Positions 52,630-64,000 of a stretch of DNA of 64,000 nucleotides are shown one piece after another. The translations under genes and the position numbers were made by a program. Source of the stretch: Atrichornis clamosus. Its lineage: Eukaryota > Chordata > Aves > Passeriformes > Menuridae. How positions within the stretch are numbered: the stretch's first letter is position 1; every line of letters starts with the position of its first letter. The notes beneath the pieces were generated by a model. That model made no database searches. It was given only the letters and a program-made list of their open reading frames with translations, and was not told where the DNA came from. The stretch lies in contig WBMZ01000334.1 in assembly GCA_013400975.1 (NCBI GenBank), forward strand, positions 124,001 to 188,000, written 5' to 3'.

Positions 52630-52962
52630 GGGTGGAAGTGGGAGGGCAGGCACCGCTCTCTTCTCTCTAGTGACCAGTGACAGGATTCCAAAGGAATGGC
52701 ATGAAGCTGGGTTGGGAAGGTTAGGTTGGATATTAGGAAAAGATTCTTCACCCAGAGCGTGGTCAGGCACTGGAATAGGCTCACAGGGAAGTGGTCACGT
52801 CACAGCANGTGGTCACAGCACCAAAACTGACAGAGTTCGAGAAGCCTTTGGACAATGCTCTCAGACACAGGGTGTGATTCTTGGGATTGTCCTGTGCAGG
52901 GCCACAAGTTGGACTTGATGATCCTTGTGTGTCTCTTCCTACTCAGGATATTCTGTGATTAA
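52630..52962 (+). mobile_element. CR1 LINE fragment, 3' end, containing an N
   Basis: The plus strand carries CTCTAGTGACCAGTGACAGG, TATTAGGAAAAGATTCTTCA, GTGGTCAGGCACTGGAATAG and AAGTTGGACTTGATGATCCT, ending ATTCTGTGATTA. This is a CR1 3' end related to the copy at 13.4 kb. It contains an N at 52808 with a local duplication. Confidence 0.92.
52791..52823. other. Single N inside a near-duplicate: probable contig join
   Basis: The base at 52808 is N. GTGGTCACGTCACAGCA stands just before it and GTGGTCACAGCACC just after, whereas the related CR1 copy at 13.4 kb has this segment only once. The duplication around a lone N therefore looks like an assembly join and not biology. Confidence 0.65.
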
Positions 52963-55900
52963 ATAAATCCTGGTTCAGCAAGGCAACTCAGCTTAGGGTC
53001 AGCACATGAGCATATGTGTAACTATAACCTTCAGTTCTACTGAAGCAAGCAGAGAAGTTATATTTCTCCTGATGTAGATTTAAGACTGACCTTTTTCGGA
53101 GACCTCAGATCACTGACAGCTGCTCCTGATTCTACCAAGGGCTGCAGAAGCTCAGTGTCTTACAAAAGACTTTTATTGAGATGTCTGACTTCTGATTAAA
53201 GCTACGTATTTTAAAATCTAAAAGTTATGAAAAATCATGCACTAAAGCTAAAAATAACTACGAGCCTATTCTGCTATTTATTCTTCAGAGACCAGCATGC
53301 TACCAGTGCCTCAGTCTCAGGCATACTACCACTGCAGATTTTTTGTCTTTTATTGCAGTGCTTCAGGCTATTGCAGTCCAACCAGCCTTGGAGACCATAT
53401 GGAGAGCTCGCCAGTATTTGCACTGCACAGTCCAGACCTTCTGATGCATGGAAGTCTGTACTTGAGGACCTATACAGTCACTTCTACCTTATCTTCCTAG
53501 CTATATGGAAAATACTAATGGAAGTGGGAAATGATCCATATGCAGTTTCCAAGAGTGACAGTAGCATGGTAGGCAGCTGATTTTGAGGGACAGTTTAGAT
53601 GGTACAGATTAAGTCTTAATCCTCACAGTATGTTTTAGTGAAACAATTATTACTGAAATCCTCATTATGATTCTGTGGTAGTTCATTTATCTCCCAAGGA
53701 TAATGCTGACATTATTAACAATTAGGTACTGGACATTTTGTAATTCAAACATTGTAACAGCTTTATAATTAAAATGCAAACACAGGAGTAAAATTCATGT
53801 TATTGAATTGAATGCAAGCTTGGACAGGATAATGTTCCAAACACTTTAAAGGGCCTGATGTAAGAGAAGCATTAATTCCAGAAAAACCTTAAATTTTGTG
53901 CCTGCACAGAACATTAAATAGAGATTAAGTATCTGTAAAAAGAGACAGAAGTCATAGTAAAGAAACAAAGTAATAGCCCACAGATCATTGTAGTTTCCAG
54001 ACATTTAAAACGTTTGAAATTCTGCCTCTGCCTTCTCCCTGCCTCTGTGCCCTCTACAGTTGTTCTCATTAGCTATGTAACATCATGTTCTCTTACTCTT
54101 CTTTCTGTCCCTCTCCCTGCATTCAAGCTCTATTCAATATTATTATGCCTTTGTTTAACATATTCAAACTCAGTCTTTCATCTCTGTCTTCACTGTTAAA
54201 AGTCATGGTTAACTCTGTAGACTAAAGTCAGCAGTCACAAAATCCCCTAACAGAATGCAGAACATTACAGAAAGGCCAAGTGCCACACATTATGCAATAA
54301 CTGCACATGCAGTTACTGCAATTCTACATACATTCAGCATGGTGCATGAATCGATCTACCATTAACAAGACGATGATGAACATTATGCTCTAAGAAACAG
54401 GATCACTGCACATTTAACAGAGCCACACAGTCATACATGGCCTGCTCTGCCTTTATATTGTACAAACTGGCAAGAAGAGAAAAGGAACAAACTAGCAAAT
54501 TATGCTTTTTTTTGTTAAAAAAACCCAGAACTGTAAAGGCAGATAGTAAACTTGCAGTAAAAGCAAATCATAAACAGCAATCATAAAGCAGCTTGCTTTG
54601 CTTATATTAATGATCATCTCTCCTTAGTCACCCGTGCTGTTTGTCCACTCATCATCTACACCACTATATACTTTAGTAGGGTACACTTTCTAGAGATGTC
54701 ACCCAGAGAACTGACTGAAGAGAAACCTGTGACTGTTACTTTAAAAGAGTGACATAACCTGTCTTATACACACATTAAGGAGCCTCAATCAAGAAAAACA
54801 TGTGAAGCTTTACCTATGCAACTTGGAGTTTGACTCTTAATAAAGAAACCACTAAATCTACATCAATGGAAAGAAAATATGCACCAAAATACCAAGCAAG
54901 CAGGCAAATGCAAGTTGCGTTCTCTTTTCTATCTCTCCTATTTTCTCTCTACACAAAGCTTCAAACAGGTAATGCAATCTGATAAAATATGGAATGGGTT
55001 GCACAGCTAGCGCCATACTTGAGAAACACTTAATTAGGATGATATGCTGTCCCTGTAGGGGAGCCCCAAATGCTGTTTTTTTCCTCTATTGTTATGGATT
55101 TCTTTGTAAGTGTGGGGACAGACCCCACAGGGGAGAAGTCATAGCTGTCGTGGGGCAGAATGACAATTCTATTTTAATTTCTTCAGCAAGAAGCAGCACT
55201 GAACTGGGTGGAGATGCAGGATTGCCTCAGGCATATCTTTTCCAATGCAGACAATGATTAATAGATGAAAGAAAGAGGGTATGAATGACTAATATTATTG
55301 CATATAGTAGTATGACTTTTAAGTCACAATAAAGCTAGCTACAGGGTCTGGCAACACTAATTTGCTGCTGGCAACTTCCTCCCGGCCTTCTTGGCATGGA
55401 GAAAGATCTGTAAGTGCATGCCTGATTCCCAAGTTGTTCTTCACTGAACAGTTCAAGGTGGTGAAAGGAAAAAAATCACACGTAAGCCCCTAGAGTATCC
55501 CGTTGTGCACTCAATTCCTGTCTGCCCCAATTAAATAACTGAGTCCACGGTATCGACCATTTGCTTTAATTTCAGATGTAGGCACAATCATGGCAGCACA
55601 CCTCTCTAGACTTTTCAGTAATTGACTCTCAGTCTGCATTAAACACACATCTGAAACAAGAAAAGCAATGCTGCAGGAGAAAGTGCATCTGCTGACTTTG
55701 TCTGCTTGATCTTACAAATGAATTTGATCTCTGTTAGCAGGAGCTGGGGAACCATATCTCTGAGAAGTCAATACTGTTCACCACTGACTCTACTCCACCA
55801 TTCATTATTTGCTGAACTCTGTAAAAGGGCACTGAGAGCACTGCATCAGGGACACGGAGACTGAAGGTCCACCCTCAATTTCTGCACGCATCCATGAGCA

Positions 55901-58900
55901 TCACATTTTACCAAGAGCATCCTGTTTTATCTCTTGCTGCCTCCTATTCCCAGATCAGCAAAACCTCCTGCCTCTACGAGAAGACTCATTTTATTAGTCT
56001 GCTTCATACTGCCTTGCAGTTCAGGCCATATCCTACACATCTTCAGCACGTGTGCCCCTCTTCTCTTACTCTCCCAAATACCAGCAGCAGCTGGTCAGCT
56101 CGACAAACAGCTGCTCCGAGCACAGGAAGCAAGAGGAGCCCTGTGACTGAACTTTGCTTGGAAAAGAGCGGGCAAGAGTCGTCTTACTTCTGCTAACAGG
56201 AACCCCAGCAGGACACAGAGTTCCCTCTCAGGGCCTAGTGCATGACCATCGGCCTCTGCTCCCTGCCACACCACAGGACAAAAACCAGCTCTTTCACTGC
56301 AGAGAAGCAAATACATGACAAATGTTTGTGAAGCCCAACAGGGTTCAGTTCCCATCCTGAAGGATACTACTCTATGCTACAGCAACGCTCAATGACAACA
56401 AAGGCAGACCTGCCTTCTTCCATCTCTGCTGACCCAGGATTTTTAAGGAGAAAAACCAAAGAACCACTGGTTTGTTCCTATGGTGGAAACAGGCGACAAA
56501 TATTGGCCTTTCAGCACTGCCTGTACTTCAAATCTCACAGACTTCCAGAAACACATAATTTGTTTAAATATGAACATATTATACTGTCACTAGCTACTGA
56601 CCTACCTCAGCTTCTGTAGAGAATGCACCCAAAAAAGAACAGAAAATCTCTGGCCACTATAATGAACTACCCACAGTACAAACCATAGGGTAAAAGCATG
56701 CCACTAATATCAGAACATACGATCTTGTCACTGCTTCATTATTTCCGAGGCTGAAATTCCTTTAGATTTGTCTGCCTCTACTTTATGATGAATCTTTGAA
56801 CCCTTGAATTCAACAGATCATCACACAATATACTAGTAATCACTAAAATTATCTTACCTTACTCCACCTTTCACAGATGAAAATCAGCATGTGTATCCAG
56901 TTCTTTTTTTAATGAAGTCTGAAAGACATAAAAAGGACAAATTATTTCTGACTGAATTAACCCAAATAAGCAGGCTAGTAGTATAGGAATTTTTTTTGAG
57001 GGGGGGAAGTAATAAAAATAGGAACAAAATCCCACAAAAAACCTGCCAAAAAATAAATGCAGAGTGTTAACATTTTATAACATAGCTTCTCCATAGTTTG
57101 AAACTAAATTTGGACTGTAGATCAGTTCTGAGGAGAGAGAACATAAGAATAAAATTGATAGTGAAATTTTAGAATAAGGTATGGTTACTCTAAAATTTTA
57201 CTGTTAGGGACTGTGATGTATATCTATCTCCCTTCTACTATATTAATGAAACACACCTAATTAAAATGACTCTTCTATTAAGCCTGTAAAATAGTCGATG
57301 CAGTTATGGTATAAGAAGCTCAATGAAGTAGCTACTTCATGTCACCACGAACAATCAAACTCTCCCAGCATAGCTACTCAAGCCAGTTACCTTGTCCCAT
57401 TTGCTCATTCCAGCTGCAGTTAGTGTTTGGGGTCACCACATGGCACTGCAACTCCTTCCCCAAGAGGATGCTCCATGAAACAGAAATGCTAACAACTGAA
57501 CCCAGCTCCCTAAGCAATTTTTACTTGCTGAACATCCAGACTGAATTCAGATGCCACTGGCAGTCAGATTCAAGAGTTTCATTTCTTGATGCCAACACAA
57601 ACAGCTATTCCATTGTGATAAAGAACATTCTGTCCTTGGCCATACCAACATCACTGACTACGTCTAAGCAATCAACATCTTAATGGTGTTTTTTTCCTTC
57701 AAAAAGTATAATCAAGACCTTTCCTAGCACATTTTATCCAATAAATCAATCAGTCCAGAATCCTTATCCAAGTTCATTGTCACACATACACAATCCACAT
57801 GGCAGCAAAGTAAGGCTGCTAGCATGAAGATTAACTTTACCCTGAGAAAGCCACAGCCTTCCTATGCTCCCCCTCTGTACCTGCGTTGAATCCAACACCT
57901 ACACCACCCAATCCATCAGCTCTTGGGATCAGCACCTAAGTAATGCCCTGAGGTGCAGGAGAGGCTCCCAATCACACTGCCCAGGCCTGCTTCTGTTCTG
58001 CCCAACACAGCAGTCACACAGCATCCTAAGATTTCACCTAGGGTCTCTCCTCAGCCCTCATAGCTATCTTAAGGCACAGTCATTATTTTATAAGAGTATT
58101 ATTCCAAATTTTCAGTTTTACAGTTTCTGAAATGATGCAAGTGCTGTGTTGCAACCCAACAGAACAGTGCCTTATAGGGGTAAATTAGGAGCAGATGCCT
58201 TGCAACCTGACATGAGGGCAACTGGAGTGTTGGAAAGTGCAAAACCTGCTGGGATGGAGAGTGAGGTGAGGTACACAGACAAACCTGGCATGGTCCTGTC
58301 CACATGCAGAGCAGCCCATGGGATGAATTATCTCTACCAGCTCAGTCACTCCAAAAGCAAACCCAGGAGCAACATGCAGTATAAAAAAAAGTGGTAGATA
58401 GGATGTGGGAGCAAACTGGAGAGCTAAGTATGAATGAATCTAGTGGGAAATAGGCTGGGCTACAGGACAGGCCAAGAGATCAGCAAGTTGAATGCTCTAG
58501 CTCACCTTCTCAGACTTTTACCTTAAAGGTGAGCAAGTGATAGCCTTCCTCTAATACAGTCCTATTAAAGTTACAGTCTCCTGCTAGATCCCAGACATGA
58601 CCACCTCAGATATATCAGTGTTTTCTTCTTTTTTCTAATGACATGACACTGGAACCAGCAGTACAGTTGCTTCACGCTTCCAAAAGTATTACACAAGGTA
58701 AACAATGATTTATAAGCAGTAACAACCGAGGAACCACACAAATTGTTCATTCAGTTTCACATCTTCACCTCTTTATTTACACTCAGAATTACAGAACAAA
58801 GCCATTAACTATATATCTGAGAGGTAGCAAATAACTCTATGGATCAAATTTTTTACCTTAAGGTCAAAACACAAACTTTTCAAGTAGTATGCTTTCCAGT

Positions 58901-61900
58901 ATGATTTTTAACCTGAAATATCTACCATTTTGCTTCAGCAGAGCATGTCAGAAGTCTTTGTGGTACCACAAAACTGTGGCAAAGCAACAGGTTCCTATGT
59001 GGAGATGATGTTTCTCTACTAAAATATACAGATGGGGCAAACATATAAATATATACATTAAGATTAAGAAAGATAAATCTTTAACCCACAGAAAAATGGA
59101 CTGACCAGTCATAAGTAAAACACTCCTTATAACGTTAAATTCAGGGAAGATTAATACATAAAGCAGTGTTCAAATTTGTGATGCATGCAATTCATCAGTT
59201 TACACTGCTGCATGTAAGTAACAGGAAAAGCAAAACTAACAAGAACCAGAACTGAAGTAACAGAAAGAAGAAGTTAAAAAGCACTAAGACAAAACAGCAT
59301 GTTACAGACTAACAAGAACCTCGTCTACCAACTGGGAGTTTATCAGTTGAGAAAAACCAAGAAGAAAGAAGACCTTCGAGTCAGATAACACAGCCACAAG
59401 AAGGGAGGTACTGCATTAGGGTGTACCAGGCAATGTGCCCATGTCGCTACAAGAAGCAGCAATGAGACTAAGTCAGGAACACTGGCTACAATAAACTAAA
59501 CACCCTCCGTTTCAGTCTGCAACACGTAGAGAAAAGCTTATCAGGATTACGAAGAGCTACCTTCTGCAAAAAAATTGTTAAACTCAGAAAAGTGGAAGCT
59601 GAGATGAGTAACAATTTGCTCTTCAAAAATATGTGAAAAGGGCTAAATATGACAGAGGTGAAAAAAGTGTTAAGATAAAGAGGATGTTAACAAAGTAACA
59701 AACTTAATCTGAATAATAGCACCCAAGAAAGATAGTTCAGCCAAAGAAAAACTTGTTTTCCATTTGATAGGAGCATTATACTGCTGTTAGAACTAGACTT
59801 AACTCAGGAAACTCCATCCAGCCCTATGTTTTTATGCACTGATGAGAAAAGCATCTAAAATTTCTTACTAAATTATACCTCTTCATAGAAGTGGCCTTAA
59901 ATGCAGCTCAAGTTTTGTTCTCTTTTCATTGTCCAAGGTGAAGGTAGAACAAACTCGAGGTTTGCTTCTATGACTGTCAGTTCAGTTGAGAAGTTACAAA
60001 GCACTTCAATTACCTGAGCTTTTGTCCTCACTGAGGACAGAGACATCTAACACTATATGGAGCTCTTTTCAGGATTAAATGTGATACGCAGGTTCTCAGA
60101 AAAGAAGTAATATACTTTTGAAAGTCATTTTTATTTTGGTAAATTGAGTTCCAAGGTTTTAATTTAGTATCCTTTATAACTTCAACTGTATTTATTTAGT
60201 ATGGTTACTCTTTTCTTTTCCCATGCTAAAAGCAGGGCAAGTACTGTGAAAGCTCCCAGGTACTATGAAAGCTACTGCCAAGACAAGTCATTGCCAGCCA
60301 CAGTCATGAGATCAAGGGCTGATACTATGGACCTAATACGTTATAATCCTGTAATATACTGTACCACCATTTGCCTTCAGGACATCTAATAGAAATACTG
60401 AAACCTAGTCAGTTATTATTCGTTTCATTTAAAGTGAAGAAATTAAAATGGCAGAGAAGATAAAAATTATATTTACAACACTATGACAAAAAACCAACTA
60501 ATTCTATGGCCACAGGCAAATCCTTTTCAACTTTGTGGCTTAGCTCACGTATCTGTAAAATAGAGATGATATGACCTAGTAACTACACAGAGCTTCTCTG
60601 CTGCGAAGTTATATTTGTGACTTGTTCACTACCTTCAGGAAGTCACACCCATCTTGCAGAGCAACACTGAGATTAGAGATGTGTTTTAAAATCAGCCCAT
60701 TAGTGAAATTTTAAAAAAAAATTTGCAACTTGTGCAGAGAAGGCAGTCTTTCTGCAAGTTCTGACCTCCTGCAGATGCCCTCCTGCTCTGCATTCCCTTC
60801 TAAAAGCAACTTGATTCTTCAACTAAATTTCTAGAGTCTGCCTTAAGTTCTCCTCTTTGACACAACCACAGTTTTTAACTGCACTGCAATTCTGATGCAC
60901 TTTGGTATCTGACTAAGAACAGTCAGAGTGGTAGCTTTTGCCATAACAACTAAACTGAACACCAGTAGCGTATGCCCAAGTATTACATTACCAGAGACTC
61001 CAATGGCATTTGCAGATGAACAATTTAACTGTGCACCAATTCAAGCCGCCCTTTGTCGCCCTACATTGTAAAGTTTTTAAATTACATTGCCCTGTAATAG
61101 CAGTAAAACCATAGCAGACCAATGCACTACTGCAGACCACACAAAAGCACCATTTCTTGATGTGTTCTGCCTCGGGCCTTCTGCATTAAGAAATCATGAC
61201 AGAAAAAAAGATTCTATTAAAGGCTGCAGCATGGTTTTGCTTAATTAAAACCATATAAAATTTGTTTTGCAATCAACTGATGATGGCATTTCAAACCTTA
61301 GAGCATGCTGCCAGATGTTAAAAGCCATTCAGATCCTCCTTCACTATAAGGAAATTACATAAAATGAGGGGTTTTTCTCCCCAGTTGCCTGTACTTGCAG
61401 CCAGAGTTACCACACAAACTGAGAACACCAGTTCTCAATTAAATCTGCCACACCATTATTCCAAAGTACTGCAGAAGGTGAAGCGCATGGCACTGTTTTC
61501 TGTAGAAAAACATCAGTGTGATAAAAACCAAACATAAAAATACCAGAGAGTATACATGCTCCCACTGGAAATCCCTCGCTTTCTCCTCCATGCTCCCTTC
61601 CTCCCCCTTTCTGACTCATGGGATAGCAGCTAAATCATTTCAGGAAGAAAGGAGTGACTAACACTTTTCCTTTGCAATTAAATGTGGTATCAAAATCTCT
61701 GAAGGGTACCTGCAACCCCTGACAGCAGGTGTGATTTTGTCTATTAGTTGAACAGGGAAAAATAGAGCTACTTTGCCCACAGGCTAGTCATGATAGTTTT
61801 TATCCAGGTGCAGTCCAACAGATATGCTACTCCCACGAGAGCCAAGCCAATCTGAACTACTGTCTTCCATTGCTTGTCCTCACTTTTCCCCTCCTTCTGT

Positions 61901-64000
61901 CTGTCGGCAAAATGGCACACAGGTTGGTACAACCTTAACTTCTTTTAAAAAAACCCCAAACAAATCACATCAAAAGCAAACAAAAGCGCGATGCCACCAC
62001 CCCACCCCACTTCTCCCCAGAATACTTGGACAGAAAAATAGAGAAAAATAGAAGTTTGCAAAAGGTGCAATGCAAACCCAAAGCTCTCTAACAGGACTGA
62101 GATGGCGAAGGATTGTTTGCTGATTATACTGGCAAATTTGAGGAGCAAGAACCTCTGCACTGGACAAGCAGCTGAGGATGAACCACATGACAACAGAGGT
62201 GCAAACTAATGCTCATTCAAAGCAAGTGCTAGATCCAGTGTAGCTCAGAAGACATTTCCTGTAAACATATTTTAAAGGCTCAAGTTTCCAATAATCAGCC
62301 TACAAACAAAGGCAGCATGTTCTTTTTCTAGCAGACAGAAGGTAGACTATGCTGTGTATCCTGCTGTACTCTGTCTGATCTTTGTGGCAAATAAAATACT
62401 GCATTCTCTAAACTCTTTTGCAACTATGTAAGACTTCCTGAACTCTTTCTTCATTCACCATTTTGAAATACCAGTTTTGAGGAATGTAAGAACATAAAGA
62501 AAATAAACTCACTTAATTCTGAGCAAATTATTATTGTGATCAATGTGGCACCTCTTTTTGCAGTACTAACTTACACGAAATGCTATCACTATTACACTAT
62601 TATCAAAATATGCCCTACAGAAAAAAAGGAACCTTGCCTTGTCTTCATCTGACTTCCCCAGAATTGTTTCAGATTTGCTCGCATTATGTATGCAACCTGT
62701 ACATACACAACATTAAAGTTTTATCTATTCTCAGCTCCTGGATGTGAAGACATAAAACACATCTGCAACTCTATCTATCACTTGGCTGCAGCAGTGCTTT
62801 AGCATTCCTAATGCTAGGCCATGTTCCTGAATGAGTCAACTTCCTGTCGGGAGAGTGACACAGATACAATTTACCTTGCTCAGCACCTGGTTTTTATGAA
62901 AAGAAAATGACAGTACACAGCAATACCTCCCTAGATTGAACAAATATAGAGTCGTGACCCAACATTAGGTCCCTTCCTCGACACTGTCAAACACACACCT
63001 CCACAAGTCGGTCTAGATAAAGAGTGCAGTCCTGCAAAATGGGAAGCCAGGAAGAGAAGATTACAAAAGACAGTCTCAAGGTCAAACTGGTTTGCACAAG
63101 TGGATCCTGTATTTCATATTCTATTTTACATACTAAAGAGAAGCCGTGGCTTGATTTTACAGGCATTATCTATCCAACCATCTACTTCATGCTTATGCAG
63201 AAAAGATGAGATGACACCCAGGACCATGGTGCATCAAACTGTCAACAGTTTTGTAACAGTGTTGACAGTAAATGAATAGTGCCCAGTATCTGAAATTCTT
63301 ACTCCTTTCATTTATTCTATCAGTGACACAGCAAGACACATTTCACTTAATCACCAAATGCCCACATGCCTGTCTCTTTTTTTTATCATGGGAGGCAATG
63401 TTTTCAGGCTAGATAATATTTCACTTTAAAGCTAAACATCCAAGGAGCAATGGCTGGAAATTTTCTTCATGCAGGGCAACCAAATGATAATTTTCTGAGG
63501 ATGTTCAGTTTTACTCAAATTCCTGAGATGTCAGAGACATTAAGATGGATTTTCCTTACTGCACGGGCCTTGTAATGTTAATTTCACAAACCCCCAAATG
63601 CAGCTTGAAAGCTCATGTAAATGGGAACACTGGGTACTCCAGCCATGAAATGTGCAGCACAATATATGGAAATCTAGACTGCATTATTAACTCTGCATAT
63701 AAATAGTCATATGTTTACTGTGAAGACACTGTTTCCTTGAGTCTCAGAAAACGAATCACAAAGGAAAGGGGGGAAAAAAGTGCAAGCTTTAGGGACACTG
63801 GGAAATATGTCATACTTTCAAAAAATAAATGCTACACACTCTAGCATTCTTCATCAGCTACCACAACCCCCTCAAATGCCTATTTGACACGTCCCTTCTT
63901 AGAAATCTTTTAGATGTCTGCAAATGTTGCGAGCGACAATAAAGCATTGTGCTAGGAAGAAAAAGCTCTTGACATTTATCCTGGATGTCTTGCTCATGAC
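52963..64000. other. Non-coding stretch to the right window edge
   Basis: About 11 kb with no recognised gene, CpG island, tRNA or interspersed repeat. Since INPP4A's promoter was not found, this may still be inside a long 5' intron, or may be intergenic. Open frames such as 53227-53580 and 57339-57683 have no family resemblance and no exon-like splice context. Confidence 0.55.

Noticed and set aside
55894..56355. Overlapping 70-100 codon frames on both strands near 56 kb
   Set aside because: The region is slightly richer in G+C, which lengthens random frames. There are no domains, splice context or similarity that I recognise.

Overview
The window looks like bird nuclear DNA. It is AT-rich and CpG-poor, has GT/AG introns, and carries eight CR1 retrotransposon pieces in both orientations with the typical avian CR1 3' end. 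I cannot name the species.

One gene is clearly present: INPP4A, inositol polyphosphate-4-phosphatase type I, on the minus strand. Eighteen constitutive-looking coding exons and one 33-nt cassette exon were read between 30511 (start codon) and 940. Every junction has AG/GT sites and all phases agree. With the cassette they encode about 813 residues: the N-terminal C2 domain, the central region, a Ser/Pro-rich linker and the stretch just before the phosphatase domain. The last roughly 140 residues, including the CX5R catalytic motif, should lie beyond the left edge. The enzyme removes the 4-phosphate from PI(3,4)P2 to give PI(3)P, acting on endosomes and the plasma membrane to damp PI3K signalling.

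Right of the start-codon exon is a 63-nt exon-like block (32985-33047). It is open in one frame, has good splice sites, and could join in frame to the INPP4A start exon. It may be an alternative N-terminus or a 5' leader with a small upstream ORF. No CpG-island promoter is visible, so 33-64 kb is best read as a long 5' intron or upstream DNA, and I recognise no other gene there.

Repeats, left to right: a 41-bp perfect palindrome with TG...CA ends and a 5-bp flanking duplication (126-166); a CR1 piece and a degenerate 12-mer repeat near 3-4 kb; an old hAT-type element at 8.7-8.9 kb beside the cassette exon; CR1 pieces at 13.4, 32.2, 38.6-39.6, 46.4-47.2, 50.2, 51.9 and 52.6 kb; a probable second old hAT element at 42.6-43.2 kb; and several simple repeats. 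Two single N bases (3347 and 52808) each lie between near-identical short sequences, which suggests unmerged contig ends.

I found no evidence of an unknown multi-gene system. The most rewarding leads are the palindromic insertion, the possible upstream coding exon, and the cassette exon region with its expanded Ser/Pro repeat.
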